DNA of 64,000 nt from Paramicrobacterium chengjingii (GTDB lineage: Bacteria; Actinomycetota; Actinomycetes; Actinomycetales; Microbacteriaceae), in the NCBI RefSeq assembly GCF_011751765.2, contig NZ_CP061169.1, positions 3,162,001-3,226,000 on the forward strand, written 5' to 3'. Numbering within the stretch: position 1 is the first letter of the stretch; every line of letters begins with the position of its first letter. Of this stretch, positions 1-7,525 are shown piece after piece. The position numbers and the translations under genes are program-made. The notes beneath the pieces are model-generated. The model saw nothing but the letters and a program-made list of their open reading frames with translations, was not told the origin of the DNA and ran no database searches.

Positions 1-15
1 GTTTCCGATCGTCAT
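1..15 (-). CDS. Start of next importer gene (partial, probably permease)
   Basis: An ATG at 15-13 (minus strand) overlaps the TGA of the preceding ATPase gene as ATGA and opens a frame reading M-T-I-G-N before the window ends. Sugar importer operons of this type normally carry permease genes after the double-NBD ATPase, so this is inferred to be the first permease. Too little is visible to assign it by sequence. Confidence 0.4.
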
Positions 16-1514
16 GCCGCCATCACCTCTTGAATGTGCTGCTCTTCAATCTGCTGGCTGTCGAATTCGGCGACGATCGAGCCGCGGCGAACGATAATCA
101 CGCGGTTGCAGATCGACACGAGTTCGGGCACGTCGTCTGAGATCATAATGACTCCCATACCGTCGTGGGCTGCCTCGCGGAGGATCGTGAGAATCTCATT
201 CTTCGAACCGACGTCGACGCCGACGGTGGGGCCGTTGAGAATGAGAATCTTCGGCTTCGTTGCGAGCCACTTTGCCAGCACGACGCGTTGCGCGTTGCCG
301 CCCGAGAGCGAGCGCACGGGCGCGGCGACGCTTGGCGCCTTGATTCTCAGGCGCGTGAACAGCGTCGAGATCGTCTCGGCGATGCGCTTCTGGCTGAGCA
401 CCAGCTTTCCGCGAGTATGCCTGTCAAGCGAACCGGCGATGATGTTGTCGGCAATCGACTTCTCGAGAAACAGCCCCTGTGTCAACCGGTCTTCGGGCAC
501 ATACCCGATTCCGGCCGAGATCGATGACTGGATGCTGCCGAGGCGCAGTTTCGCCCCGTTCACCGTCACCGCCCCGGATTCGGGTTTCAGCAACCCGAAC
601 AGCGCTTCGACGATCTCGCCGCGGCCCGATCCGAGAAGTCCGGTGATGCCGAGGATCTCCCCCGGCGCAAGGTCGAACGAAATATCGTTGAACGCGCCGG
701 GAAGGTCGAGCTCCGTGACCTCGAGCAGCGGGGCGCCGGGTTCGCCGAGTTCGTTCACCTGTCGTCTGGTGTCGACTTCTCGCCCGGTCATGGCCATGGT
801 CAGTGACTGCACGCTGTAGTCGTTGGCCTCTCCGCTCGCGACCATCGCTCCGCTGCGCAGCACGGTGATGTCGTGCGACACCTCGAGCACCTCGTCGAGT
901 TTGTGACTGACAAACACCAGCGCGACTCCGCGCTCCTGCAGAGTGCGCACCAGAGCGAAGAGTCGCTCCACCTCAGAATGCGTCAGCGCCGTCGTCGGCT
1001 CGTCCATGAAGATGATGCGTGCGTCCTGCACGAGAGCACGGCAGATTGCTGTGAGCTGGCGATCAGCGACCGAGAGCTTTTCGACGTCAGCATCCAGGTT
1101 CAGACTGAGCCCCAGCTCGTCGACGATGCGCTGGGCGTCTGGCCGACTGCGCGCGCGGTTGAACAGCTTCTTCTGCGATGCGATCGCCGCGGGAAGAACG
1201 ATGTTTTCTGCGACGGTGAGGTTGGGAAACAGCGAAAAATCTTGGTAGATCACCTGGATGCCGGCACGCAATGCTCGGGCCGGTGTCATGCGGTGTATCG
1301 CTTCGCCGTCGATGAAGATCTCCCCGGCTTGAGGGGCCTCCACTCCGCTGATGATCTTGATGAGCGTTGACTTGCCGCAGCCGTTCTCACCGGCGAGGCA
1401 GTGCACGCGGCCGGGGAGAAGCGACATTGACACACCGTCGAGCGCGGTCACGCCGCCGAAGACTTTGACGATGCCGCGCACCTCGAGAACGGGCGCTTCA
1501 GTGAGTTCGACCAT
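12..1514 (-). CDS. Sugar ABC importer ATPase, double NBD (RbsA/LsrA type)
   Basis: A 500-residue protein with two nucleotide-binding domains, which powers import of a sugar captured by the upstream binding protein. NBD1 has a Walker A GENGCGKST at about residues 42-50 and Walker B IIFMDEPT. NBD2 has the reduced Walker A GLLGSGRGE usual in this family, a LSGGNAQRV signature, and LILNGPT where LILDEPT is usual, so its catalytic Glu is replaced by Gly and only NBD1 may hydrolyse ATP efficiently. The frame stays open to 1559, but that extension runs through a perfect hairpin; an AGAGGA box six bases before the ATG at 1514 makes 1514 the likely start. It lies 60 bases after the binding-protein gene and overlaps the next gene by ATGA. 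Confidence 0.9.
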   Translation of the reverse strand: MVELTEAPVLEVRGIVKVFGGVTALDGVSMSLLPGRVHCLAGENGCGKSTLIKIISGVEAPQAGEIFIDGEAIHRMTPARALRAGIQVIYQDFSLFPNLTVAENIVLPAAIASQKKLFNRARSRPDAQRIVDELGLSLNLDADVEKLSVADRQLTAICRALVQDARIIFMDEPTTALTHSEVERLFALVRTLQERGVALVFVSHKLDEVLEVSHDITVLRSGAMVASGEANDYSVQSLTMAMTGREVDTRRQVNELGEPGAPLLEVTELDLPGAFNDISFDLAPGEILGITGLLGSGRGEIVEALFGLLKPESGAVTVNGAKLRLGSIQSSISAGIGYVPEDRLTQGLFLEKSIADNIIAGSLDRHTRGKLVLSQKRIAETISTLFTRLRIKAPSVAAPVRSLSGGNAQRVVLAKWLATKPKILILNGPTVGVDVGSKNEILTILREAAHDGMGVIMISDDVPELVSICNRVIIVRRGSIVAEFDSQQIEEQHIQEVMAA

Positions 1515-1526
1515 TGTTGTCCTCTC

Positions 1527-1557
1527 GGCAGCGGGGCTTCCTGCGAGCCCCGCTGCC
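1527..1557 (-). terminator. Intergenic hairpin between binding protein and ATPase
   Basis: A perfect 12-bp stem (GGCAGCGGGGCT pairing with AGCCCCGCTGCC) with a 7-base loop, no U-tract, between stop 1575 and start 1514. It probably acts as a partial terminator or 3' mRNA stabiliser that keeps the binding protein more abundant than the downstream ATPase, as known for the malE-malF gap. Confidence 0.65.
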
Positions 1558-1574
1558 ATGCGTTGATGAGCGGA

Positions 1575-2612
1575 TCAGAAATCGAAGTCGTTGACGTTAT
1601 CCGCGTCCACTTCGATCGCGGCATCTCCGACGTACACGTTGTCGAAACCGTCAAGTTTCGTCAGCGACTCGTACCCCTCGATTCCGAGGTCCGTGCCTTC
1701 TTCGATCGTCTTGCCGCTGGCGAGCAGCTCGGCGATCTTCAGTTGCGCCTTGCCTGCCAGTGCAGGGTCCCAGAAGAATGCCTTGTCGATCGATCCGTCT
1801 TCGAGATACTTCTTCGCAACAGACGGGATGCTGGTTCCCATGACGCAGACGCTGTCCTCGAGTCCCGCTTCCTGCACAGCACGAGCGATGCCGGCGGCAT
1901 CAGTTCCTGCCGACCCCTGGAACCCCTTGAGATCCGGGTACTTCGCCAGCAGTTCCTTTGCACGCTGGTACGCGACGTTCTCGTCTTCCTTTGTCTCGAT
2001 CGGGTCCTCGACGCGCTTCATGTCGGGGTACTCAGCTTCCTGTTTTTCTTGGGCTCCGCCAACCCACTCCATGTGCGTCTTTGCCGTCAGACCGCCAACA
2101 AACGAGACGTACTCGCCTGTCTCCCCCATGCATTCGGCAAGGTTGTCCATGATCTGTGCGCCGTATGCTTTGTTCTCGAACGCCTCGATGTCGATGTCCG
2201 CGTTCTCGATTCCCGCGGCCTCGTGCGTGACGACAATGATTCCCTGGTCTCTCGCCTGCTCAAGTACGGTCTCGAGGGCCTCGGGCGCATTCGGAACTAC
2301 CGTGATCGCTGTCGGAGCCTGGGGAATGAGATCCTGGATGATCTGAATCTGCTTCTCTGGGCTCGCGTCGTCTGCACCTTCCTGACGAGCGTCGATTCCG
2401 GTTTCCTTCGCGAACTCGTTGACTCCGATTTCCATGCGGTCGAACCAGCCGACACCGGTGATCTTGACGACGGTGACCATGGTCATATCTTCGGGCGATA
2501 CTTTTTCACCGTCGCCCGCTGTTCCTCCACCACCACCGACGGTTCCGCAACCGGTGAGGGTGAGAAGGGCGACGGCCCCGAGCGCGAGGCCCGAGGCGAA
2601 TTTGCGATTCAT
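1575..2612 (-). CDS. Sugar ABC importer substrate-binding lipoprotein (RhaS/LsrB-like)
   Basis: A 345-residue periplasmic-binding-protein family 1 lipoprotein. The N-terminus has a short basic region, a hydrophobic stretch and lipobox LTGC with Cys22, followed by a Gly-rich linker; the body has the two-lobed type I fold typical of ribose, rhamnose and AI-2 binders (for example TAITVVPNAPEAL and GFQGSAGTDAAGIARA). The start at 2612 is favoured over the GTG two codons upstream because AAAGGAG sits five bases before the ATG and the GTG overlaps that box. It is the first structural gene after the DeoR regulator. The ligand cannot be read from sequence; the neighbouring epimerase and phosphatase suggest a short sugar, tetritol or sugar acid. 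Confidence 0.88.
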   Translation of the reverse strand: MNRKFASGLALGAVALLTLTGCGTVGGGGGTAGDGEKVSPEDMTMVTVVKITGVGWFDRMEIGVNEFAKETGIDARQEGADDASPEKQIQIIQDLIPQAPTAITVVPNAPEALETVLEQARDQGIIVVTHEAAGIENADIDIEAFENKAYGAQIMDNLAECMGETGEYVSFVGGLTAKTHMEWVGGAQEKQEAEYPDMKRVEDPIETKEDENVAYQRAKELLAKYPDLKGFQGSAGTDAAGIARAVQEAGLEDSVCVMGTSIPSVAKKYLEDGSIDKAFFWDPALAGKAQLKIAELLASGKTIEEGTDLGIEGYESLTKLDGFDNVYVGDAAIEVDADNVNDFDF

Positions 2613-2679
2613 GTGCACTCCTTTGTGTGATATTCCCTCAACCGAGATAAGTTTCGGGATTAAATTACAGCCCTTCTGG

Positions 2680-2709
2680 AACCTAAATACATCTGTGGCA
2701 ATTTGTCAA
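2680..2709 (-). promoter_or_regulatory. Promoter of binding-protein operon
   Basis: On the minus strand TTGACA (2709-2704) is followed after 18 bases by TAGGTT (2685-2680), a good sigma-70-type pair about 70 bases before the binding-protein start. The 11-mer CCTTTGTGTGA occurs on the plus strand both just upstream (2717-2727) and downstream (2620-2630), flanking the promoter, and may mark DeoR sites. Confidence 0.55.
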
Positions 2710-2759
2710 TCACGCGCCTTTGTGTGAAATAACAACAATTTGGTAACACGACCTCATTG

Positions 2760-3539
2760 TCACCGCGCTGGGATGCACCTGACCTCAACGCCAGCAGCAC
2801 GGAATCCGCTGAGTGCCGTGTCTTCGGGGTCGCCGTCGGTGACCAGCGCTGTGATCTCTCCCGGAGCCGCCACATTCATCAGCTGAACGCGACCGAGCTT
2901 TGACGCATCGGCAACGACGATCACGCGGTCCGCGGTCTTCATCGCCGCCTTCTTCACCGCACCTTCTTCGCCGTTGTAGTCCGAAAGGCCGCGCTTCCCG
3001 TCGACTCCGGCGACGCCCATGACAAACACATCGCAGTTGTACTGCGCGAACGAGGCAACCGAGGGGGCTCCGATGAGGCTCAGTTCGCCGGGACGCACCA
3101 TCCCGCCCGTCATGACGATCTTCGTGTTCGGCTCATCGTGAAGCTCAAGCGCGACCAGGATGCTCGGCGTGATGATCGTGAGTCCGAGCCCGCGCCCCTT
3201 GATCGCGCGCGCCACAGCGAGCACCGTGCTTCCGCTGTCGAGAACGACGGTCTCACCCGGCTCCAACAGCTCAACGGCAGCGGCGGCGATGTGTGCCTTC
3301 TCACGTGCTCCAGTGAGTGCCCTCGATGTAAACGTCGGCTCGGCCGACTTACCGCGGGAGGCAATGGCTCCGCCGACTACGCGTCGGACACTGCCCTTCT
3401 CCTCGAGGAGCTCGATGTCGCGTCGAATCGTCATTTCAGACACGTCGAACTCCAGCGCGAGTGTGCGAAATTCTGCCTCACCGTCCGCCAGAACTCGCTG
3501 CTCGACCCGCGCACGCCGCTCGTGAGCATCCATCGCCAT
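2760..3539 (-). CDS. DeoR-family transcriptional regulator
   Basis: A 259-residue repressor-type protein. The N-terminal helix-turn-helix reads LALEFDVSEMTIRRDIELLEEKG, the classic DeoR signature, followed by VVGGAIA and a C-terminal effector domain with LDSGSTVLAVA, TGG and ADASKLG motifs that bind phosphorylated sugars. It lies upstream of and collinear with the importer genes and diverges from the BtpA-like gene, so it probably controls both. Two in-frame ATGs (3539 and 3533) are close together; GGGAAAG precedes the first. TTGTG-type repeats near both promoters are candidate operators. Confidence 0.92.
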   Translation of the reverse strand: MAMDAHERRARVEQRVLADGEAEFRTLALEFDVSEMTIRRDIELLEEKGSVRRVVGGAIASRGKSAEPTFTSRALTGAREKAHIAAAAVELLEPGETVVLDSGSTVLAVARAIKGRGLGLTIITPSILVALELHDEPNTKIVMTGGMVRPGELSLIGAPSVASFAQYNCDVFVMGVAGVDGKRGLSDYNGEEGAVKKAAMKTADRVIVVADASKLGRVQLMNVAAPGEITALVTDGDPEDTALSGFRAAGVEVRCIPAR

Positions 3540-3575
3540 CGTTCTTTCCCTTCCGATCTGAAACGTCGATCGTAT

Positions 3576-3612
3576 CTTGTGTTAATTGTTCACTTGTGAT
3601 TAGGTTCTTGTG
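3576..3612. promoter_or_regulatory. CTTGTG direct repeats, candidate DeoR operator
   Basis: CTTGTG occurs three times, at 3576-3581, 3593-3598 and 3607-3612, in the divergent DeoR/BtpA promoter region. The similar TTGTGTGA word lies twice near the binding-protein promoter. Repeated short direct half-sites are typical of DeoR-family operators. The assignment is inferred. Confidence 0.4.
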
Positions 3613-3655
3613 AATTCATACCATCGCCTCTGCATCAGAGTTGAAACGAGGAACA

Positions 3656-4477
3656 ATGACCAATTGGCTTACCGACGTCTTTGCATCGCCGAAACCCGTT
3701 GTGGGCATGCTTCACCTTTCTGCGCTGCCCGGTGACCCAGGCTACGACTCCACCGCCGGCATCTCTGCCATCGTGGATCGCGCAAAGCGAGAGCTCAACG
3801 CTCTTCAGAGTGGCGGCGTCGACGGGGTTCTGATCTCCAATGAGTTCAGCCTCCCCTACTTGACGGACACCGAGCGGATCACCTCGGTGACGATGGCGCG
3901 CGTCATCGGCGAGCTGAATCGAGATCTCGAAGTGCCCTACGGCGTCAACGTACTGTGGGATGCTCGGGCATCGATCGACCTCGCCGTGGCGACGGATGCC
4001 GCCTTCGTGCGCGAAATCTTCACGGGTGTCTATGCAAGCGACTTCGGTCTGTGGAACACGAATGTCGGCGAAGTCTCTCGTCATCGTCATCGCATTGGTG
4101 CCGGCAACGTCAAGCTGTTCTTCAACATCGTTCCGGAGTCGGCCGCGTACCTGGCGACCCGCGATCTTTCATCGGTCGCTCGCTCTACCGTGTTCGCCAC
4201 TCTCCCCGACGCCCTCTGCGTGTCGGGCCTCACCGCCGGCGCCCCGACGGACACCCAGTCGGTGTCGATTGTCAAGCAGGCGGCAGGCACCGTTCCCGTG
4301 TTCGTGAACACGGGCGTCAAGGCCGAGAACGTCGCAGACCAGTTGTCGGTCGCCGATGGCGCCATTGTGGGAACGTACTTCAAAAAAGACGGAAAGTTCG
4401 AGAACTCAGCGGACCAGTCACGCGTTGAGGAGCTCATGTCGGCCGCGCGGTCGTATCGCGCCCAAGCCGCTGCATAG
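3656..4477 (+). CDS. BtpA/SgcQ-family TIM-barrel protein
   Basis: A 273-residue single-domain protein. It opens with KPVVGMLHLSALPGDP and continues with DGVLISNEFSLPY, YGVNVLWDARAS, VREIFTGVYASDFG and VFVNTGV, the hallmark segments of the BtpA/SgcQ family, a phosphosugar-type TIM barrel. The family is named for photosystem I assembly in cyanobacteria, but in heterotrophs it occurs in sugar operons (SgcQ) with unproven chemistry. The ATG at 3656 is chosen over an upstream TTG because GAGGA lies just before it. The gene diverges from deoR and converges on the epimerase gene, so it is probably an enzyme of the same pathway. Confidence 0.85.
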   Translation: MTNWLTDVFASPKPVVGMLHLSALPGDPGYDSTAGISAIVDRAKRELNALQSGGVDGVLISNEFSLPYLTDTERITSVTMARVIGELNRDLEVPYGVNVLWDARASIDLAVATDAAFVREIFTGVYASDFGLWNTNVGEVSRHRHRIGAGNVKLFFNIVPESAAYLATRDLSSVARSTVFATLPDALCVSGLTAGAPTDTQSVSIVKQAAGTVPVFVNTGVKAENVADQLSVADGAIVGTYFKKDGKFENSADQSRVEELMSAARSYRAQAAA

Positions 4478-4529
4478 CAGTGGAACGCAGGCGCCGTCGT
4501 GCTCAGAGTTGGCGCGCTGTGTATGGACA

Positions 4530-5423
4530 TCAGGCGAGCACCTTCGTCCATACGTCAACAGTGCGACGCAACATGGGCACGACGGCGTCATCGCGCATCT
4601 CGGGCGCGGGCATCACTTCGATAAACAGAGAACTGCTGGGCCATTCGGCTTCGACAAGAGCTTCGGCGACACGCATCGGGCTCACTCCAACGTCTGAGTC
4701 GACGTCGTCAAAACCCGCGTGCATGTCGGCGCCAGGACGCGAGAATTGCAGTTGCAGCATCGGGTCGGTTATCCACGCCGCACCGAACCAGGGGGCTAGG
4801 GCATCCACGTCGTTTTGCGCCATGGCGACAGGGTGCCCCACGTCGAAGCAGAGTTGCCAGGGAACGGATGCTGTCGCGAGCGAGGCTTCGAGTCGCACCG
4901 CGGTGTCAAGCACCGATCCCGGCTCGCGTTCGACGGCCATGTTCTCGAAGAGCAGCGTGCACAGACCCTCTGTCGCGGCGCGCAGAGAGAGCCGCTGCAT
5001 CCGTTCGTGCAACTCGTCCATCGCTCGCTCGCGGCGGTCAGGGTCGCTCGCTGTCGGCATGGAGAGCGCCCCGATGTGCCCTCCGACGGATCGCGCTCCG
5101 GCGATTCCACCCAACACGATGAGGCTCTCGTACCACGCCTCGGCCGCGTCTCGTGCGGCTTCGTCGTCGTCAAGCAGCAGGCTTGTCGAGTATGCCGCGA
5201 GACCGGTGAAGATCGAGTCAAGCTCAACACCGGCAGTGTCTGATGCCGCCGCAAAGCGGCGGACGTACTCGCGCGACTCCGCCGACCGGGGGTCGGCGAG
5301 CGGCAGATTGTCGACGCTGAGCTGGCACGACCTGACGCCGAGCTCATCGCTGACGATCCGAATAATGTCGCCGGGCCGTGTCCACCGCTTCACCGCGAAG
5401 CAGGTGTTGATGCCAAGAGCCAC
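4530..5423 (-). CDS. Xylose-isomerase-like TIM-barrel epimerase/isomerase
   Basis: A 297-residue member of the AP-endonuclease-2/sugar phosphate isomerase superfamily. Likely metal ligands lie in LLFENMAVE, CFDVGHPVA and LFIEVMPAPE, in the order expected for these Mn/Zn-dependent ketose epimerases. Relatives act on erythrulose phosphates and other short ketoses, which fits the carbohydrate setting; the exact substrate is not determinable. The frame is open to 5546, but a GTG at 5423 with GGAGG nine bases upstream gives the expected start V/M-A-L-G-I-N-T. It diverges from the phosphatase-like gene across about 110 bases. Confidence 0.8.
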   Translation of the reverse strand: MALGINTCFAVKRWTRPGDIIRIVSDELGVRSCQLSVDNLPLADPRSAESREYVRRFAAASDTAGVELDSIFTGLAAYSTSLLLDDDEAARDAAEAWYESLIVLGGIAGARSVGGHIGALSMPTASDPDRRERAMDELHERMQRLSLRAATEGLCTLLFENMAVEREPGSVLDTAVRLEASLATASVPWQLCFDVGHPVAMAQNDVDALAPWFGAAWITDPMLQLQFSRPGADMHAGFDDVDSDVGVSPMRVAEALVEAEWPSSSLFIEVMPAPEMRDDAVVPMLRRTVDVWTKVLA

Positions 5424-5533
5424 TGGTGCTGTCCTCCCTGACGTCCCCCACTGCTTTCTCAGCCTAGCTGAGATTTTCTCGCACGATATTGCTAGCGTGT
5501 GAGGTTCTCGCAATGTTTGTGATCGGAGCGCAT

Positions 5534-6322
5534 ATGCCAGCATCAATCGCCGAAGACCTGCTCACCATCGCCCGCGGTGCGGCGGGGGCCGGAGCGCTGA
5601 TTCTCGACGCCTCTGTGGGCGCGCACATCAGCGTCACGGCGAAGAGCGAGCTTGGCGATATCGTCACAGATGTCGACCGTCGAGCCGAGCAGACGATCCG
5701 AAACTACATCGGCGCCCGCCGCCCCGACGATGCGATCACCGGCGAGGAGTACGGGGCTACGGGCAGCGACGCAGCCGCCTATCGCTGGTCAATCGACCCG
5801 CTCGACGGCACTTCGAACTTTGTCACCGGCATCCCCTACTTCGGAGCGTCGGTTGCCGTTCAGGAGGTTGCCACGGGGCGCTGGATTGCCGGCGTCGTGA
5901 ACGCTCCCGTTTTGCGACAGGAGTACTTCGCGCAAGCGGATTGCGGTGCGTGGCTGGTGTCGAGAGGAAGCACGGTTCAACTCACGGGAGCCGACCCCGA
6001 CGCCGACACCGTGCTCTTCGGCACGGGGTTCTCATACAGCCGCGAGATGCGGGCGCGGCAGTTTGCCGATCTCCCTCTTTATATGGAGAACTTCACTGAT
6101 GTCCGAAGTGTCGGCTCGGCCGCGCTCGGACTCTGCATGGCGGCGGACGGCTCGACGAGCGCGTTTGTCGAGACGGATCTCTATGAGTTCGACTGGGCAG
6201 CGGGGGCTCTCATCGCCGACGAGGCAGGGCTCACGGTCATTCGCCCGGAGGGTCATCGCGGAGGCATCTGGGCGTACCCGCCCCACATTCCGCTCTCCAT
6301 CCCCGGCGCGTCGCACGAGTGA
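5534..6322 (+). CDS. Inositol-monophosphatase-family phosphatase
   Basis: A 262-residue Mg-dependent sugar phosphatase. Family motifs are present: GEE near residues 70-72, WSIDPLDGTSNF at 85-96 (metal-binding D88 and D91) and EFDWAAGALIADEAG near the C-terminus. The family dephosphorylates inositol, histidinol or sugar phosphates, or FBP. The ATG at 5534 is preceded by GGAG at five bases and matches the usual family N-terminus; an upstream ATG at 5513 is possible. In this cluster it may remove phosphate from a pathway intermediate or detoxify a sugar phosphate. Confidence 0.88.
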   Translation: MPASIAEDLLTIARGAAGAGALILDASVGAHISVTAKSELGDIVTDVDRRAEQTIRNYIGARRPDDAITGEEYGATGSDAAAYRWSIDPLDGTSNFVTGIPYFGASVAVQEVATGRWIAGVVNAPVLRQEYFAQADCGAWLVSRGSTVQLTGADPDADTVLFGTGFSYSREMRARQFADLPLYMENFTDVRSVGSAALGLCMAADGSTSAFVETDLYEFDWAAGALIADEAGLTVIRPEGHRGGIWAYPPHIPLSIPGASHE

Positions 6323-6338
6323 TTGTGCAGCGCCCAAT

Positions 6339-7031
6339 CTAAGCGGCGTGCACGCCCCTGTCCTGCGACAGTGCTTCCTTCAATCCCTCGGCTGTGTCGT
6401 CGGCGAGAATCTCCAGCTCACCGGCAGCGAACCGATCTAGCGCGACTCGAACAATGTCTTCCGGCCGATGCTTCGGAATGTCAAACGCGCTCATCATGTC
6501 GGTGTCCGTGCTCGCCATGAACATCGAGCTCACCTGTGTGCCCGCATCCGCCAGCTCCACACGCAGCCCGTTCGATAGGGCCCAGACAGCTGCCTTCGAT
6601 GCGCCGTAGCTGTTCGAGTGGTCCAGCGCGAGCCAGGCCATCACCGACGAGACGTTCAGCATCGCCCCGCCGCCGTTCGCCGCAAGCACCGGCGCGAACG
6701 CCCTCACCATGTTCAGAGTGCCGAAGTAGTTCACCTCCATCTCGCGCCGAATGTCGTCGAGGCTCCCATCGCTGACCCGCGCAAGTGTGGACACTCCGGC
6801 GTTGTTGATGAGAATGGATGCTGTCGACGCTACCCGCGCCGCCTCCGCCGCCTGCTCCGGTCGAGTGATGTCGAGTTGCAGTGGCTCAACGCCCTCAAGA
6901 TCGACGCTGCCGGGGTCTCGCGCCCCTGCGTACACACGCGCACCACGTTCCATCAGCTGACGCGCAAACTCTCGCCCGAGCCCACGATTTGCTCCCGTCA
7001 CAACTGCAACTGCGTGTTCAATGGCTACCAC
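6339..7031 (-). CDS. Short-chain dehydrogenase/reductase (SDR)
   Basis: A 230-residue NAD(P)-dependent oxidoreductase. It has the cofactor motif TGANRGLGREF, the NNAG motif and the catalytic YGASK, so all SDR essentials are intact. The start is set at GTG 7031, where GAGAGGG lies eight bases upstream and the protein begins directly with the first Rossmann strand; the longer open frame to 7118 crosses the MerR-type promoter. It diverges from a MerR regulator whose operator-like dyad lies inside this gene's promoter, so it is probably MerR-controlled. Substrate unknown. Confidence 0.88.
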   Translation of the reverse strand: MVAIEHAVAVVTGANRGLGREFARQLMERGARVYAGARDPGSVDLEGVEPLQLDITRPEQAAEAARVASTASILINNAGVSTLARVSDGSLDDIRREMEVNYFGTLNMVRAFAPVLAANGGGAMLNVSSVMAWLALDHSNSYGASKAAVWALSNGLRVELADAGTQVSSMFMASTDTDMMSAFDIPKHRPEDIVRVALDRFAAGELEILADDTAEGLKEALSQDRGVHAA

Positions 7032-7086
7032 TGTTTCTACCCTCTCTCTCATGCACAACCTCGACGGTGGTCGAGGCGTCACCGAC

Positions 7087-7118
7087 AGCGTAGAATGTGA
7101 CGCTAACGTCAGAGTCAA
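7087..7118 (-). promoter_or_regulatory. MerR-type promoter with dyad operator
   Basis: On the minus strand TTGACT (7118-7113) and TACGCT (7092-7087) are separated by 20 bases. The spacer holds the dyad TGACG-N4-CGTCA (7098-7111). An over-long spacer with a centred dyad is the signature of MerR-activated promoters, and this one drives the SDR gene next to merR. Confidence 0.7.
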
Positions 7119-7156
7119 GTTAACGTTTGCTCGACGGACTCACAAGGGAGGTAGCC

Positions 7157-7525
7157 ATGCTGAGCATCGGTGCTGTTGCTCAAGCAGCAGGAGTGACGCC
7201 GCGCGTTGTCCGGTACTACGAACAACACGGTTTGATCGCCTCCGACCGCACGGCTGGGGGCCAGCGCCGCTACCCCGAGTCCGCGATCGAACGCGTGCAA
7301 TTCATTCAGCAGCTCATCCGAGCGGGCCTCACAACCGCGGTCATCCACAACCTCCTCGGTTGCGTGAACACGCGAGTTGCGACGCCCGAGACTATCGCCC
7401 AGCTCACGTCACAGCGCGAGGTGATCGCAGCTCGCGCCGACGAGCTGAACCGCATGAAGGAGCAGCTCGACGGCCTCATCGGATCAGCGCAGGAGACGCT
7501 CGCGCCGGCAGATACGCGAGCCTAG
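7157..7525 (+). CDS. MerR-family transcriptional regulator
   Basis: A 122-residue regulator beginning MLSIGAVAQAAGVTPRVVRYYEQHGLI, the winged helix-turn-helix with the RYYE motif typical of MerR, then a central coiled-coil region and a short C-terminus without obvious metal-binding cysteines. The ATG at 7157 has GGGAGG five bases upstream. It probably activates the divergent SDR gene in response to an organic ligand or redox stress. Its stop codon overlaps the stop of the convergent amidohydrolase in a shared CTAG. Confidence 0.92.
   Translation: MLSIGAVAQAAGVTPRVVRYYEQHGLIASDRTAGGQRRYPESAIERVQFIQQLIRAGLTTAVIHNLLGCVNTRVATPETIAQLTSQREVIAARADELNRMKEQLDGLIGSAQETLAPADTRA

Noticed and set aside
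1515..1559. N-terminal extension of the first ATPase
   Set aside because: The 15 extra codons translate a hairpin; a good ribosome site serves the later ATG.
1563..2630. Plus-strand frame opposite the first binding protein
   Set aside because: Mirrors a lipoprotein gene with a signal peptide and ribosome site; no recognisable product.
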